A stretch of 49,631 nt of DNA, taken from positions 1 to 49,631 of the forward strand of contig JAEMQQ010000009.1 of NCBI GenBank assembly GCA_016463775.1, given 5' to 3'. Below the pieces are notes generated by a model. It had not been told where the DNA came from, did no database searches, and saw nothing but the letters and a program-made list of their open reading frames with translations. A program made the position numbers and the translations under genes. The stretch is from Ilumatobacteraceae bacterium. Its GTDB lineage: Bacteria; Actinomycetota; Acidimicrobiia; Acidimicrobiales; Ilumatobacteraceae. The number at the start of each line of letters is the position of its first letter. The stretch's first letter is position 1. Below, in pieces: positions 42,457 to 49,631 of the stretch.

Positions 42457-43358
42457 ACGACCTCATCGCGGCGAACAAACGCCGCTCAGTGGCGTTGATG
42501 TTCGGGTTCGTGCTGGTCCTCGTTTTGGTTGGCATGGCAGTTGGCATCCTGATCGGCAACGGCATCCTCGGAACGTTGCTTGCCCTCGCCATCGCTTCGG
42601 TGGCGGCCTTCGGCTCGTACTGGAAGTCAGACGCCATCGCTTTGCGCATGAGTCGTGCAGTGCCGGCAGACCCGGTGACGTACAAGCGTCTGCACAACCT
42701 CGTCGAGGGTTTGTGCATCGCCGGTGGCCTGCCCAAGCCGCGTGTCTATGTCGTTCATGATCCGGCACCCAATGCATTCGCCACGGGCCGCAACCCGAAG
42801 AATGCCGCCATCGCGGTGACGACCGGCCTGCTGGAGAAAATGAACCGTGTCGAACTCGAGGGTGTCGTGGCGCACGAACTCTCGCACATCAAGAACTACG
42901 ACATCCTCGTCATGACACTCGCCGTCACACTCGTCGGCACCGTTGCAATCATCACCGACATCACCATCCGCATGATGTGGTGGAACGGCGGGCGAGTCGC
43001 CCGGGCAGGCGATCGCGACAATCGCAGCAACCCGTTGGCGTTCATCGGCATTGCGCTGTTGATTTTGGCCCCACTCCTGGCGCGAGCGATGCAGGCAGCA
43101 GTCAGCCGCCGCCGCGAAACCCTCGCCGATGTGTCAGCCGTGCAGTTGACCCGCTACCCGCCGGGGCTCATCTCGGCGCTGGAAAAATTGCAGGCCGACA
43201 GCACCGTGACCCATTCGGCCTCGATGGCCACCGCCCACATGTGGATTGAGCAGCCAATGTCGGGGGTGAATGACACAGGTCGGTTGGGGTTTTTCCATAA
43301 ACTCTTCAATACCCACCCGCCTCTCGCCGAGCGCATCGCGCTGCTGCGAGAAATCTAG
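42453..43358 (+). CDS. htpX: HtpX-type membrane zinc metalloprotease (predicted CTG start)
   Basis: HtpX degrades damaged membrane proteins under stress. Active-site motif HELSH (H141, E142, H145 counting from 42453), glutamate ligand region RRRETLADVSAVQL, and four hydrophobic segments. The first standard start in the frame is GTG 42489. However, the codons before it read NDLIAANKRRS, matching the conserved HtpX N-terminus (IAANKRR type), and reach back to a CTG at 42453 that overlaps the lemA TGA as CTGA, just like the ATGA/GTGA joints elsewhere. I therefore predict CTG initiation, giving 301 residues. With GTG 42489 the product would have 289 and lack that segment. Confidence 0.85.
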   Translation: MNDLIAANKRRSVALMFGFVLVLVLVGMAVGILIGNGILGTLLALAIASVAAFGSYWKSDAIALRMSRAVPADPVTYKRLHNLVEGLCIAGGLPKPRVYVVHDPAPNAFATGRNPKNAAIAVTTGLLEKMNRVELEGVVAHELSHIKNYDILVMTLAVTLVGTVAIITDITIRMMWWNGGRVARAGDRDNRSNPLAFIGIALLILAPLLARAMQAAVSRRRETLADVSAVQLTRYPPGLISALEKLQADSTVTHSASMATAHMWIEQPMSGVNDTGRLGFFHKLFNTHPPLAERIALLREI

Positions 43359-43374
43359 AGAGAAGGAGAACGCA

Positions 43375-44445
43375 ATGTTTCTTGCCCAGCGCCGTCTCGC
43401 AATCGCCAGTGGCCTACTCGCCGTGCTCGTCATGAGCGCCTGCAGTGGTGGTGGCGCCAGTACCAGCGACGCATCTGACACTGCGGCGCCAGACACCACC
43501 GTCGCTGAGTCAACCACGACGACGACGACGATCCCAGCGATCCTCGCCCCGCTGACTGGCCTGCCGGTGACTGCGGCGATCACCCGTCCGGCACTCGTTG
43601 TCAAGATCGACAATCACCCGAAGGCACGACCGCAATGGGGTTTGAATCAGGCCGACATTGTCTTTGAAGAAAATGTCGAGATGCTCACCCGTTTCGCGGC
43701 GGTGTTCCACACCAATGACAGCGACCCGGTTGGCCCGATACGCAGTGGTCGTAAACAAGATGTCGATCTGCTCGAGTCGTTGAATGCGCCACTGTTCGCC
43801 TGGAGCGGTGGCAACGTTGAGGTCACGAACCTGATTCGTGCATCGACGATGATCGACCTGAGTTACTCGACGGCGAACAAAGAGGGTGGGTACCGCCGCG
43901 AGGGTTCGCGTTCAGCCCCACACAACCTGCTTGCCGACACATCTAAATTGTGGACGCTTGCACCTGCCGGCGCGTTGCCCCCGCCCGCACAATTCGTGTA
44001 TCGCGCTGCCGACGAGGTGATACCTGCGACTGCCCGCGAGACCGGTGGGGTCAAGCTCACGATGGACGGGGTGCGGGTCTTGTGGGAATGGAGCAGCGAC
44101 TTCAGCCGCTTCTTGCGATCCCAGGATGACAAGGCCCACGTTGACGTCGACGATGTGCGGGTGAACGCCGCCAACGTCGTCGTGCTCTATGTGTCATACA
44201 GCAAGAGCGGCTACAGCCCGGTTGCCAAAACGCTCGGTGCGGGTGAAGCCTGGGTATTGACTGCCGGCAAATTGTTTCAGGGCACCTGGGAGCGCGACGA
44301 TGCGACCAAGCCGTTCACGCTCAAAGACACCGCCGGCAACGTGATGAAATTGACCCCGGGCAACACCTGGGTCGAACTGACCCGCGTCGGCAAGGGTGTG
44401 TCGTATCTGCCAGGCACGGCAACGACTTCCTTCCAGTATCCATAA
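43375..44445 (+). CDS. DUF3048 (YerB-like) lipoprotein
   Basis: A 356-residue secreted lipoprotein. The signal peptide ends in VMSAC, a lipobox with Cys at about residue 23, followed by a Gly/Ser/Thr-rich spacer including a threonine run (TTTTTT). The DUF3048 domain follows: PALVVKIDNHPKARPQWGLN, ADIVFEENVE, DPVGPIRSGRKQD, and later SAPHNLLADTSKLW. Function is unknown; the family occurs in Firmicutes and Actinobacteria as surface lipoproteins. ATG 43375 has a strong AAGGAG (43363-43368), in contrast to the leaderless genes around it. LspA at 20927 would process it. Confidence 0.88.
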   Translation: MFLAQRRLAIASGLLAVLVMSACSGGGASTSDASDTAAPDTTVAESTTTTTTIPAILAPLTGLPVTAAITRPALVVKIDNHPKARPQWGLNQADIVFEENVEMLTRFAAVFHTNDSDPVGPIRSGRKQDVDLLESLNAPLFAWSGGNVEVTNLIRASTMIDLSYSTANKEGGYRREGSRSAPHNLLADTSKLWTLAPAGALPPPAQFVYRAADEVIPATARETGGVKLTMDGVRVLWEWSSDFSRFLRSQDDKAHVDVDDVRVNAANVVVLYVSYSKSGYSPVAKTLGAGEAWVLTAGKLFQGTWERDDATKPFTLKDTAGNVMKLTPGNTWVELTRVGKGVSYLPGTATTSFQYP

Positions 44446-44512
44446 AGAAGAGTGCCTGGCGCGTCGCCGTTTGTCACGCCCCCTGCGTTCGGGTGTGCAC
44501 GGGGTGCTTCGG

Positions 44513-44518
44513 TACGAT
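44513..44518 (+). promoter_or_regulatory. -10 hexamer TACGAT of pdxS
   Basis: TACGAT ends eight bases before ATG 44527, and AAAGGA lies in between. No riboswitch-like structure is seen in the 81-base gap upstream. Confidence 0.5.
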
Positions 44519-44526
44519 AAAGGATT

Positions 44527-45417
44527 ATGACAAATTCTGAAAAGAGCACCGGTTCAATGCGGGTGCAACGCGGTCTGTCTGAAATGTTGAAAGGTGGCGT
44601 CATCATGGACGTCGTCACCCCCGGCCAGGCGAAAATCGCCGAAGATGCCGGCGCAATCGCAGTGATGGCACTCGAGCGGGTGCCTGCCGACATTCGTCGC
44701 GATGGTGGTGTGGCCCGGATGAGTGACCCGGAGATGATCGAAGGTATCCAGGCCGCAGTCTCCATTCCGGTCATGGCCAAGGCGCGCATCGGCCACTTCG
44801 TCGAAGCCCAGGTGCTCGAAGCCCTCGGTGTCGACTTCATCGACGAGAGCGAAGTGCTCACGCCCGCCGACGAGGCGCACCACATCGACAAGATGAAGTT
44901 CACCATTCCGTTCGTGTGTGGTGCCACCAATCTTGGTGAGGCGTTGCGCCGTATCTCCGAAGGTGCCGCCCTCATTCGCTCGAAGGGCGAAGCAGGTACC
45001 GGCAACATCGTCGAAGCGGTCCGCCACCTGCGCTCGATTCTCGGCGACATTCGCAAGATCACCCAGGCCGACTCGGCCGAGTTGTTTGCGTGGGCCAAGT
45101 TGCTCGATGCACCGCTGCCGCTCGTGCAGGAAATCGCCGAAACTGGTCGCCTGCAGGTGCCGCTGTTCTGTGCCGGCGGTATCGCCACACCAGCCGATGC
45201 TGCGCTGGCCATGCAACTTGGTGCCGAATCGGTGTTCGTTGGTTCGGGCATCTTCAAGAGTGACGACCCGGCACCGCGGGCCCGAGCGATCGTTGAAGCA
45301 ACCGCTCACTTCCGTGACGCGCACATCATCGCCAAGGTCAGCCGCAAACTCGGCGCGCCGATGACCGGCATCGCGATGGACGAAATCAACCAGCGTTACG
45401 CCGAACGCGGCTGGTAG
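44527..45417 (+). CDS. pdxS: Pyridoxal 5'-phosphate synthase subunit PdxS
   Basis: PdxS builds PLP from ribose 5-phosphate, glyceraldehyde 3-phosphate and ammonia supplied by PdxT. The 296-residue (beta/alpha)8 protein has [54 protein letters not shown] and [14 protein letters not shown], the strictly conserved PdxS blocks, and the catalytic lysines appear intact. It forms an operon with pdxT 19 bases downstream. PLP made here would also supply the YggS-type protein's ligand. Confidence 0.96.
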   Translation: MTNSEKSTGSMRVQRGLSEMLKGGVIMDVVTPGQAKIAEDAGAIAVMALERVPADIRRDGGVARMSDPEMIEGIQAAVSIPVMAKARIGHFVEAQVLEALGVDFIDESEVLTPADEAHHIDKMKFTIPFVCGATNLGEALRRISEGAALIRSKGEAGTGNIVEAVRHLRSILGDIRKITQADSAELFAWAKLLDAPLPLVQEIAETGRLQVPLFCAGGIATPADAALAMQLGAESVFVGSGIFKSDDPAPRARAIVEATAHFRDAHIIAKVSRKLGAPMTGIAMDEINQRYAERGW

Positions 45418-45436
45418 GAACCCCACTCGGGGAACC

Positions 45437-46021
45437 ATGTCGGCGCGCACCCGCATCGGAGTGCTCGCCTTGCAAGGTGCGTTCGCGGCCCATGCTGCAG
45501 CGTTGCAACGACTCGGCGTACGAGCCGATGAGGTGCGTGTGCCTGGCGACCTCGCCGAGTGCGATGCACTCGTGATGCCCGGCGGTGAGTCAACGACGAT
45601 GTCACAATTGCTGGAAACCTCAGAATTGTTCGACCCGCTCGCCAAACGCATCGCCGATGGCATGCCCGTATTTGGTACTTGTGCCGGCATGATTTTGCTG
45701 TCCACGGGCATTGCCGATGGGCGCCCCGACCAACGGTCGTTCGCTGCGTTGGACATCGACGTGCAGCGCAACGGTTTTGGTCGACAGTTGGACAGTTTCG
45801 AAACTGAAATCGCCGTGCAAGGTTTTGATCGCGCGTTCCATGCGGTGTTCATTCGCGCCCCGCGCATCTCGCGCATCGGTAGTGGCATCGAAACACTCGC
45901 CACATACGGCGGTGAACCCGTGCTCGTACGCTCAAAGACCGTGATGGCTGCCTCGTTTCACCCTGAGTTGGCCGATGACGACCGCGTGCATCAGTTGTTT
46001 TTGAACATGGTGCAAGGCTGA
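45437..46021 (+). CDS. pdxT: PLP synthase glutaminase subunit PdxT
   Basis: PdxT hydrolyses glutamine and channels ammonia to PdxS. The 194-residue class I glutamine amidotransferase has IGVLALQGAFAAH, MPGGESTTMSQL, the catalytic cysteine in FGTCAGMILL, and the catalytic SFHPEL near the end. ATG 45437. yebC begins seven bases after its stop. Confidence 0.95.
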   Translation: MSARTRIGVLALQGAFAAHAAALQRLGVRADEVRVPGDLAECDALVMPGGESTTMSQLLETSELFDPLAKRIADGMPVFGTCAGMILLSTGIADGRPDQRSFAALDIDVQRNGFGRQLDSFETEIAVQGFDRAFHAVFIRAPRISRIGSGIETLATYGGEPVLVRSKTVMAASFHPELADDDRVHQLFLNMVQG

Positions 46022-46028
46022 GTCGACG

Positions 46029-46778
46029 ATGTCTGGTCATTCCAAATGGGCAACGATCAAACGCAAAAAGGCGATCATTGACCAGAAGAAGGGCAAGACA
46101 TTCGCCAAGCTCGCACGCCAAATCGACGTAGCGGCCCGCCTCGGCGGGGGAGACCCAGCGACCAACGCACCGTTGCGCACGATCATCCAAAAAGCAAAGG
46201 CGTCGTCGATGACCAACGATGCCATCGAGCGAGCAATCAAACGCGCAACGGGCGAAGCCCAGGGTTCAAACTACGAAGCAATCACCTACGAGGCATACGC
46301 ACCTGGCGGTGTGGCGCTGCTCATCGACATCCTCACCGACAACCGCAACCGCACCGCGTCGGACGTGCGGGCAATTTTCAGCAAAGGTGGTGGCTCGATG
46401 GCTGCCCCTGGTGCGGTGGGCTGGCAGTTCAGCCGTCGTGGTGTGATTCTGGTGGATCGCACCGCCCAAGAAGATGACGTCATGAATGCCGTGCTCGAGC
46501 ACGGGGCCGACGACATGCTCGACGATGGTTCGGTCTGGCGCGTAACTTGCGATGCCACCAAAGTGTGGGAAATAAAAACCGCGTTGGAAGCCGCTGCACT
46601 GCCGGTGCAGTCGGCTGAGAGCACGATGGTGTCGTCGCAAACCGTGGTCGTTACCGATGTGGGTGTGGCGAAGGCGATTCTCAAGATTCTGGATGAACTC
46701 GAAGAGCACGACGACGTGCAGGATGTGTATTCCAACTTCGACATCTCCGAAGAACTGCTCGAAGCGGCTGCTTCATGA
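46029..46778 (+). CDS. yebC: YebC/PmpR family regulatory or translation factor
   Basis: YebC proteins were long annotated as transcription regulators; some members act on ribosomes stalled at proline runs. The 249-residue product begins MSGHSKWATIKRKKAIIDQKK and has the conserved YEAYAPGGVALLIDILTDN-type block (YEAYAPGGVALLI, ILTDNRNRTASDVR) and the C-terminal NFDISEELLE. It is normal in length. Its place between pdxST and ruvCAB is common in Actinobacteria. Confidence 0.94.
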   Translation: MSGHSKWATIKRKKAIIDQKKGKTFAKLARQIDVAARLGGGDPATNAPLRTIIQKAKASSMTNDAIERAIKRATGEAQGSNYEAITYEAYAPGGVALLIDILTDNRNRTASDVRAIFSKGGGSMAAPGAVGWQFSRRGVILVDRTAQEDDVMNAVLEHGADDMLDDGSVWRVTCDATKVWEIKTALEAAALPVQSAESTMVSSQTVVVTDVGVAKAILKILDELEEHDDVQDVYSNFDISEELLEAAAS

Positions 46779-46791
46779 CTGAGCAGTGGGC

Positions 46792-46797
46792 TACGGT
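46792..46797 (+). promoter_or_regulatory. -10 hexamer TACGGT of the peroxiredoxin gene
   Basis: TACGGT ends six bases before ATG 46804, so the gene is probably leaderless. It is the same hexamer as the npdG promoter. Confidence 0.5.
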
Positions 46798-46803
46798 GGC
46801 GGT

Positions 46804-47262
46804 ATGAGCAAAACAGTCGGTGTTGGCGATGCGGCCCCCGTTTTTACGTTGCCGGGCACCGGTGGGCGGTCGTATTCACTCGCCCAACTGCGTGGCGCAC
46901 CGGTGGTGTTGGTGTTTTATCCGGGTGACAACACGCCGGTGTGCACCAAGCAGTTGTGCTCCTACAACGACGAGCTGACCCAGTTCGCCGGGTTGTCGGC
47001 CCAGGTCATCGGCATTTCGGCACAAGACGTGGCGAGTCACGAAAAGTTTGCCGCCAAACACGGTTTCGGCTTTCCGCTGCTCTCTGATGTCGATAAATCG
47101 GTGCATCGGGCCTACGACGTGCTGGGCCTCATGAACCTGCCGCGGCGCAGCGTGTTCGTCTTGGATGCCGTGGGCGTGATTCGCTATGCCCATCGGGCGG
47201 TCGTCGGGGTCACCTATCGGCCAGTCAAAGAATTGGTCGATGCCATCACCGCCATCGGCTAG
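46804..47262 (+). CDS. bcp: Thiol peroxidase of the Bcp/PrxQ family
   Basis: Reduces hydrogen peroxide and organic hydroperoxides. The 152-residue product has FYPGDNTPVCTKQLCSYND with peroxidatic C47 and probable resolving C52, the two-cysteine arrangement of PrxQ-type enzymes, and PLLSDVDKSVHRAYDV later. ATG 46804 is preferred over GTG 46786 because it matches the leaderless promoter spacing and the family start. Its stop TAG begins the -10 of ruvC. Confidence 0.92.
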   Translation: MSKTVGVGDAAPVFTLPGTGGRSYSLAQLRGAPVVLVFYPGDNTPVCTKQLCSYNDELTQFAGLSAQVIGISAQDVASHEKFAAKHGFGFPLLSDVDKSVHRAYDVLGLMNLPRRSVFVLDAVGVIRYAHRAVVGVTYRPVKELVDAITAIG

Positions 47263-47265
47263 AAT
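47260..47265 (+). promoter_or_regulatory. -10 hexamer TAGAAT of ruvC, starting with the bcp stop codon
   Basis: TAG 47260-47262 is the bcp stop and the first half of TAGAAT. Seven bases separate it from ATG 47273. It probably drives ruvCAB. Confidence 0.55.
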
Positions 47266-47272
47266 CAAACAT

Positions 47273-47839
47273 ATGTTCGCCCCCCGTCAAGGGTCCAACG
47301 ATGCCCGAGCAGGCAACGAATCATCCGGCCTCGTGCTCGGCATCGACCCCGGGTTGACTCGCTGTGGATACGCCATCGTGCAACCTGGTGCCCACGCCAC
47401 CGCCCAGCCGTCGCTGCATTCACTCGGTGTGTTGACCACGTCGCCTGACGAAGAATTGCCGTTGCGTTTGGCCCAACTTCAGACCGATCTGCTGGCGCTG
47501 TTCGATGAGTTTGCACCAACGGCAGTGGCCGTCGAGCGGGTGTTTTTTCAGCACAACACCCGCACCGCGATGAGTGTGGCGCAAGTGAGCGGCGTGGTCT
47601 TGGCGTTGGCAGCGTCGCGCGGTTGTCGCGTCGTGCAATACACCCCGACACAGGTAAAGAGTGCCGTCGCCGGGTTTGGCGGCGCAAACAAAGACGACAT
47701 TGCGCGCATGGTGCAACTGCGGTTCGGGTTGCGCACCCTGCCAACGCCTGCCGACGCAGCCGACGCCGCGGCGCTGGCACTGTGTCATATCGCAACTGAA
47801 CCGTTTGCCCGCAGCGTGGCCGGAGCACAGGCGAGATGA
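47273..47839 (+). CDS. ruvC: Holliday junction resolvase RuvC
   Basis: RuvC cleaves Holliday junctions. The 188-residue product has the first catalytic aspartate in LGIDPGLTRCGYA (D25), the glutamate in AVERVFFQHNTRTA, and the C-terminal pair in DAADAAALALCH. It carries about 18 extra N-terminal residues compared with many RuvC proteins; the leaderless promoter geometry supports the ATG at 47273 all the same. It overlaps ruvA by four bases (ATGA). Confidence 0.94.
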   Translation: MFAPRQGSNDARAGNESSGLVLGIDPGLTRCGYAIVQPGAHATAQPSLHSLGVLTTSPDEELPLRLAQLQTDLLALFDEFAPTAVAVERVFFQHNTRTAMSVAQVSGVVLALAASRGCRVVQYTPTQVKSAVAGFGGANKDDIARMVQLRFGLRTLPTPADAADAAALALCHIATEPFARSVAGAQAR

Positions 47840-48429
47840 TCGGTTCACTGCGCGGACGCGTGCTCGAGCGCATGAGCGACTCGACCGTGCTGCTCGACGT
47901 TGCCGGTGTCGGCTATGTCGTCAGTGTCACGCCGCGCACGCTCGGTGAACTCGAGCCGACGACCGATGCGTTCTTGCACGTGCACCATCATGTGCGTGAC
48001 GACGCCGAGTCGTTGTTCGGCTTCTTAGATCGCGACGAGCGACGCACGTTTGAAGTGCTCATCGAAACCAACGGCATCGGGCCTTCGTTGGCGATGGCAA
48101 TCTTGGCCACGCATTCACCGCGGGCGCTGGTCGACATCGTGTTGGCGGGCGACGTCGCCGGGCTCACGACCGTGTCGGGCGTGGGCAAAAAAACGGCCGA
48201 ACGATTGCTGTTGGAATTGAAGGACCGCCTGAACCTGCCCACCATCGACGAGCCGCGTGCGGTCGGTGAACGGGGTGCCGGTGGCATGAGCGACGTGCGT
48301 GATGCCCTCGCTGGTTTGGGTTATGACGACACCGAGATTCGCGCCGTATTGCGCGAATTAACACTCAGTGACGATGCCGCCACCATGTTGCGCGAAGCGC
48401 TGAGTCTGTTGGGGGCCCGCCGTGCGTGA
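47836..48429 (+). CDS. ruvA: Holliday junction branch-migration subunit RuvA
   Basis: RuvA binds the four-way junction and loads the RuvB motor. The 197-residue product has the N-terminal OB fold ([20 protein letters not shown]), two helix-hairpin-helix motifs ([14 protein letters not shown] and [18 protein letters not shown]) and the C-terminal RuvB-binding helices ([16 protein letters not shown]). It starts inside the ruvC stop and overlaps ruvB by eight bases. Confidence 0.95.
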   Translation: MIGSLRGRVLERMSDSTVLLDVAGVGYVVSVTPRTLGELEPTTDAFLHVHHHVRDDAESLFGFLDRDERRTFEVLIETNGIGPSLAMAILATHSPRALVDIVLAGDVAGLTTVSGVGKKTAERLLLELKDRLNLPTIDEPRAVGERGAGGMSDVRDALAGLGYDDTEIRAVLRELTLSDDAATMLREALSLLGARRA

Positions 48430-49441
48430 AGAGTTCGTCGATCCCATTGCACGCGACGATCACGACCAGCGCACCGACAGCGCGCTGCGGCCGCGCAAGC
48501 TGGCAGATTTCGTGGGTCAACAAGAACTCAAGAGACACTTGGCGATCGTGCTCGAGGCTGCGCGGCAACGCAACGAAGCCGCCGATCATTTGTTGCTGGC
48601 TGGGCCGCCCGGCTTGGGCAAGACCACGATGGCGGGCATTGTGGCGGCCGAAATGGGGGCCAAGTTCCATGTCACTTCGGGCCCGGCCTTGGAGCGCGCC
48701 GGTGATCTGGCGGCCATCCTCACCAAGCTCGAAGAGCGCGACGTGTTGTTCATCGATGAGGTGCATCGCTTGTCGCGGGTGGTCGAAGAAATTCTGTATC
48801 CCGCCATGGAAGATTTCCAGATTGACATCGTCGTTGGCAAGGGCCCAGCAGCATCATCGATTCGCCTCACGTTGCCGCGCTTCACGTTGATTGGCGCCAC
48901 CACACGTACGGGCATGATCACAGGGCCGTTGCGCGACCGCTTCGGGTTGGTGGCGCGGCTCGAGTATTACGAACCCGATGAACTGCGCCAGATCGTGCAG
49001 CGTGCCGCGGGCATCTTGGAAGTCGCCATCGACCACGATGCGGCCCACGAAATAGCTTCGCGTTCACGGGGCACGCCCCGCATCGCCAACAGGTTGCTGC
49101 GCCGCGTGCGCGACTTTGCCCAGGTGCGCAACAGTGGGGCAGTGACCGCCGCCGTTGCCGACGAAGCGCTACGGGTGTTCGGGGTTGACCGCTTGGGTCT
49201 CGACAAAGTGGATCGCTCGGTGCTACAGATCATCTGCGAGCGCTTCGGTGGCGGGCCGGTGGGGTTGTCGACTCTGGCCATTGCGGTCAGTGAGCAGACC
49301 GAAACCATCGAAGACGTCTATGAGCCGTTCTTAATTCGCGAAGGCTTGTTGGCGCGCACACCGCGGGGCCGGGTGGCGACAGCGGCGGCGTATCTGCACC
49401 TGGGGCTCACCCCACCTGATCGGTCCGCTGAATTGTTCTAG
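48422..49441 (+). CDS. ruvB: Holliday junction branch-migration ATPase RuvB
   Basis: RuvB is the AAA+ hexameric motor of branch migration. The 339-residue product has the Walker A loop GPPGLGKTT (61-69), Walker B in [10 protein letters not shown], sensor I in LIGATTRTG, and the C-terminal winged helix with [21 protein letters not shown] 48422. Its stop codon TAG (49439-49441) is also the first three bases of a tandem repeat array. Confidence 0.96.
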   Translation: MREEFVDPIARDDHDQRTDSALRPRKLADFVGQQELKRHLAIVLEAARQRNEAADHLLLAGPPGLGKTTMAGIVAAEMGAKFHVTSGPALERAGDLAAILTKLEERDVLFIDEVHRLSRVVEEILYPAMEDFQIDIVVGKGPAASSIRLTLPRFTLIGATTRTGMITGPLRDRFGLVARLEYYEPDELRQIVQRAAGILEVAIDHDAAHEIASRSRGTPRIANRLLRRVRDFAQVRNSGAVTAAVADEALRVFGVDRLGLDKVDRSVLQIICERFGGGPVGLSTLAIAVSEQTETIEDVYEPFLIREGLLARTPRGRVATAAAYLHLGLTPPDRSAELF

Positions 49442-49492
49442 CCGTGCTGTTTTAGCCCTGCTGTTCTAGCCCGCGTTGTTTTAGCCCTTTTT
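49439..49492 (+). repeat. Degenerate TAGCC tandem repeat beginning at the ruvB stop
   Basis: Units start at 49439 (TAGCCGTGCTGTTT), 49453 (TAGCCCTGCTGTTC), 49467 (TAGCCCGCGTTGTTT) and 49482 (TAGCCCTTTTT, partial), with periods of 14, 14 and 15 bases. The array ends in a T-run (49488-49492), but I see no stem that would make it a normal intrinsic terminator. Confidence 0.6.
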
Positions 49493-49522
49493 ACTGCTGT
49501 TTGTAATTGTTGACCAAAAGAG

Positions 49523-49551
49523 TTGCATTTGGCCTGTGGCCCGATTATGGT
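49523..49551 (+). promoter_or_regulatory. Predicted promoter of the gene beginning at 49617
   Basis: TTGCAT at 49523-49528 and TATGGT at 49546-49551 are separated by a 17-bp spacer. This AT-rich region is unlike the leaderless promoters elsewhere, and the leader would be about 60 nt. Confidence 0.5.
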
Positions 49552-49555
49552 AAAG

Positions 49556-49592
49556 CCGACTAAACCAGTCGGAATTGATTTCATCTCAATTC
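49556..49592 (+). promoter_or_regulatory. Two adjacent palindromes in the last leader
   Basis: CCGACT/AGTCGG (49556-49561, 49567-49572) and GAATTGA/TCAATTC (49572-49578, 49586-49592) are perfect inverted repeats placed back to back near the predicted transcription start. They could be an operator or an RNA double hairpin. Confidence 0.45.
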
Positions 49593-49616
49593 ATCAACCA
49601 GAAAGCAGCCCACCCC

Positions 49617-49631
49617 ATGTCGTACCCCACC
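49617..49631 (+). CDS. Start of an unidentified gene (cut by the window end)
   Basis: Only ATG plus four codons (MSYPT) are visible. The assignment as a start rests on the promoter and leader upstream. No ribosome site is obvious beyond GAAAG at 49601-49605, and the product cannot be identified. Confidence 0.4.

Noticed and set aside
44446-44526. PLP-related riboswitch or MocR-type promoter before pdxS
   Set aside because: The gap is 81 bases with no clear stem structure or repeat, and no PdxR gene is nearby.
1-49631. CRISPR arrays, insertion sequences, prophage, tRNA or rRNA genes
   Set aside because: None seen. The only tandem repeats are the short ones listed, and no transposase or integrase frame occurs.

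Overview
The window is a dense, GC-rich, almost entirely plus-strand run of housekeeping genes from an actinobacterium (Actinomycetota), most likely the class Acidimicrobiia. The evidence is a mixture of gene content and order: a dcw cluster with SepF but no FtsA; a predicted proteasome activator (Bpa); mycothiol ligase MshC; two F420-linked enzymes (NpdG and a luciferase-like oxidoreductase); an InhA-type enoyl-ACP reductase; and a phosphatidylinositol mannoside locus ordered thrS-HIT-pgsA-patA-pimA, as in mycobacteria. The placement in Acidimicrobiia is an inference from style and context, not from a phylogeny.

Layout. 1-16665 is the division and cell-wall (dcw) cluster: mraZ, rsmH, ftsL-like, ftsI, murE, mraY, murD, ftsW, murG, murC, a murB-ftsQ gene fusion, ftsZ, a PLP-homeostasis gene, sepF and yggT. 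murF is missing between murE and mraY. 16679-22335 carries ileS, an unusual cysteine-less DksA/TraR-like protein with a very long charged helix, lspA and an RluA-family pseudouridine synthase. 22336-31575 holds an Rrf2 regulator, a phosphodiesterase-type hydrolase, bpa, dnaE, a hypothetical protein, a nitroreductase and a DUF255 thioredoxin-like protein. 31583-34979 holds inhA divergent from npdG, then mshC and plsC. 34987-41891 is thrS plus the PIM locus, interrupted by a reversed LLM oxidoreductase. 41902-49441 holds lemA-htpX, a DUF3048 lipoprotein, pdxS-pdxT, yebC, a peroxiredoxin and ruvCAB. The window ends in a promoter region for a gene whose first five codons are visible. No stretch longer than 300 bases lacks a gene; the two largest gaps (528-707 and 442-617 of the last kilobase, i.e. 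49442-49616) are both structured.

How it works together. The dcw genes are joined by ATGA/GTGA overlaps and probably form one long transcript started at a promoter that lies inside an array of MraZ-type boxes (5-48). The strongest candidate for something undescribed is the mraZ-rsmH gap: an RNA able to form a 32-bp uninterrupted helix (590-621 with 688-719) closing a three-way junction and burying the rsmH start. Other notable points are the MurB-FtsQ fusion, which would tether a cytoplasmic precursor enzyme to the divisome; the cysteine-free DksA-like protein; a probable CTG start for htpX; and a recurring promoter design in which a TAnnnT hexamer sits 6-7 bases before the start codon (probable leaderless genes), sometimes using the upstream gene's stop codon as its first three bases, and twice arranged as a symmetric shared core between divergent genes.

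All coordinates and motifs were read by eye. No alignment, folding program or database search was run.
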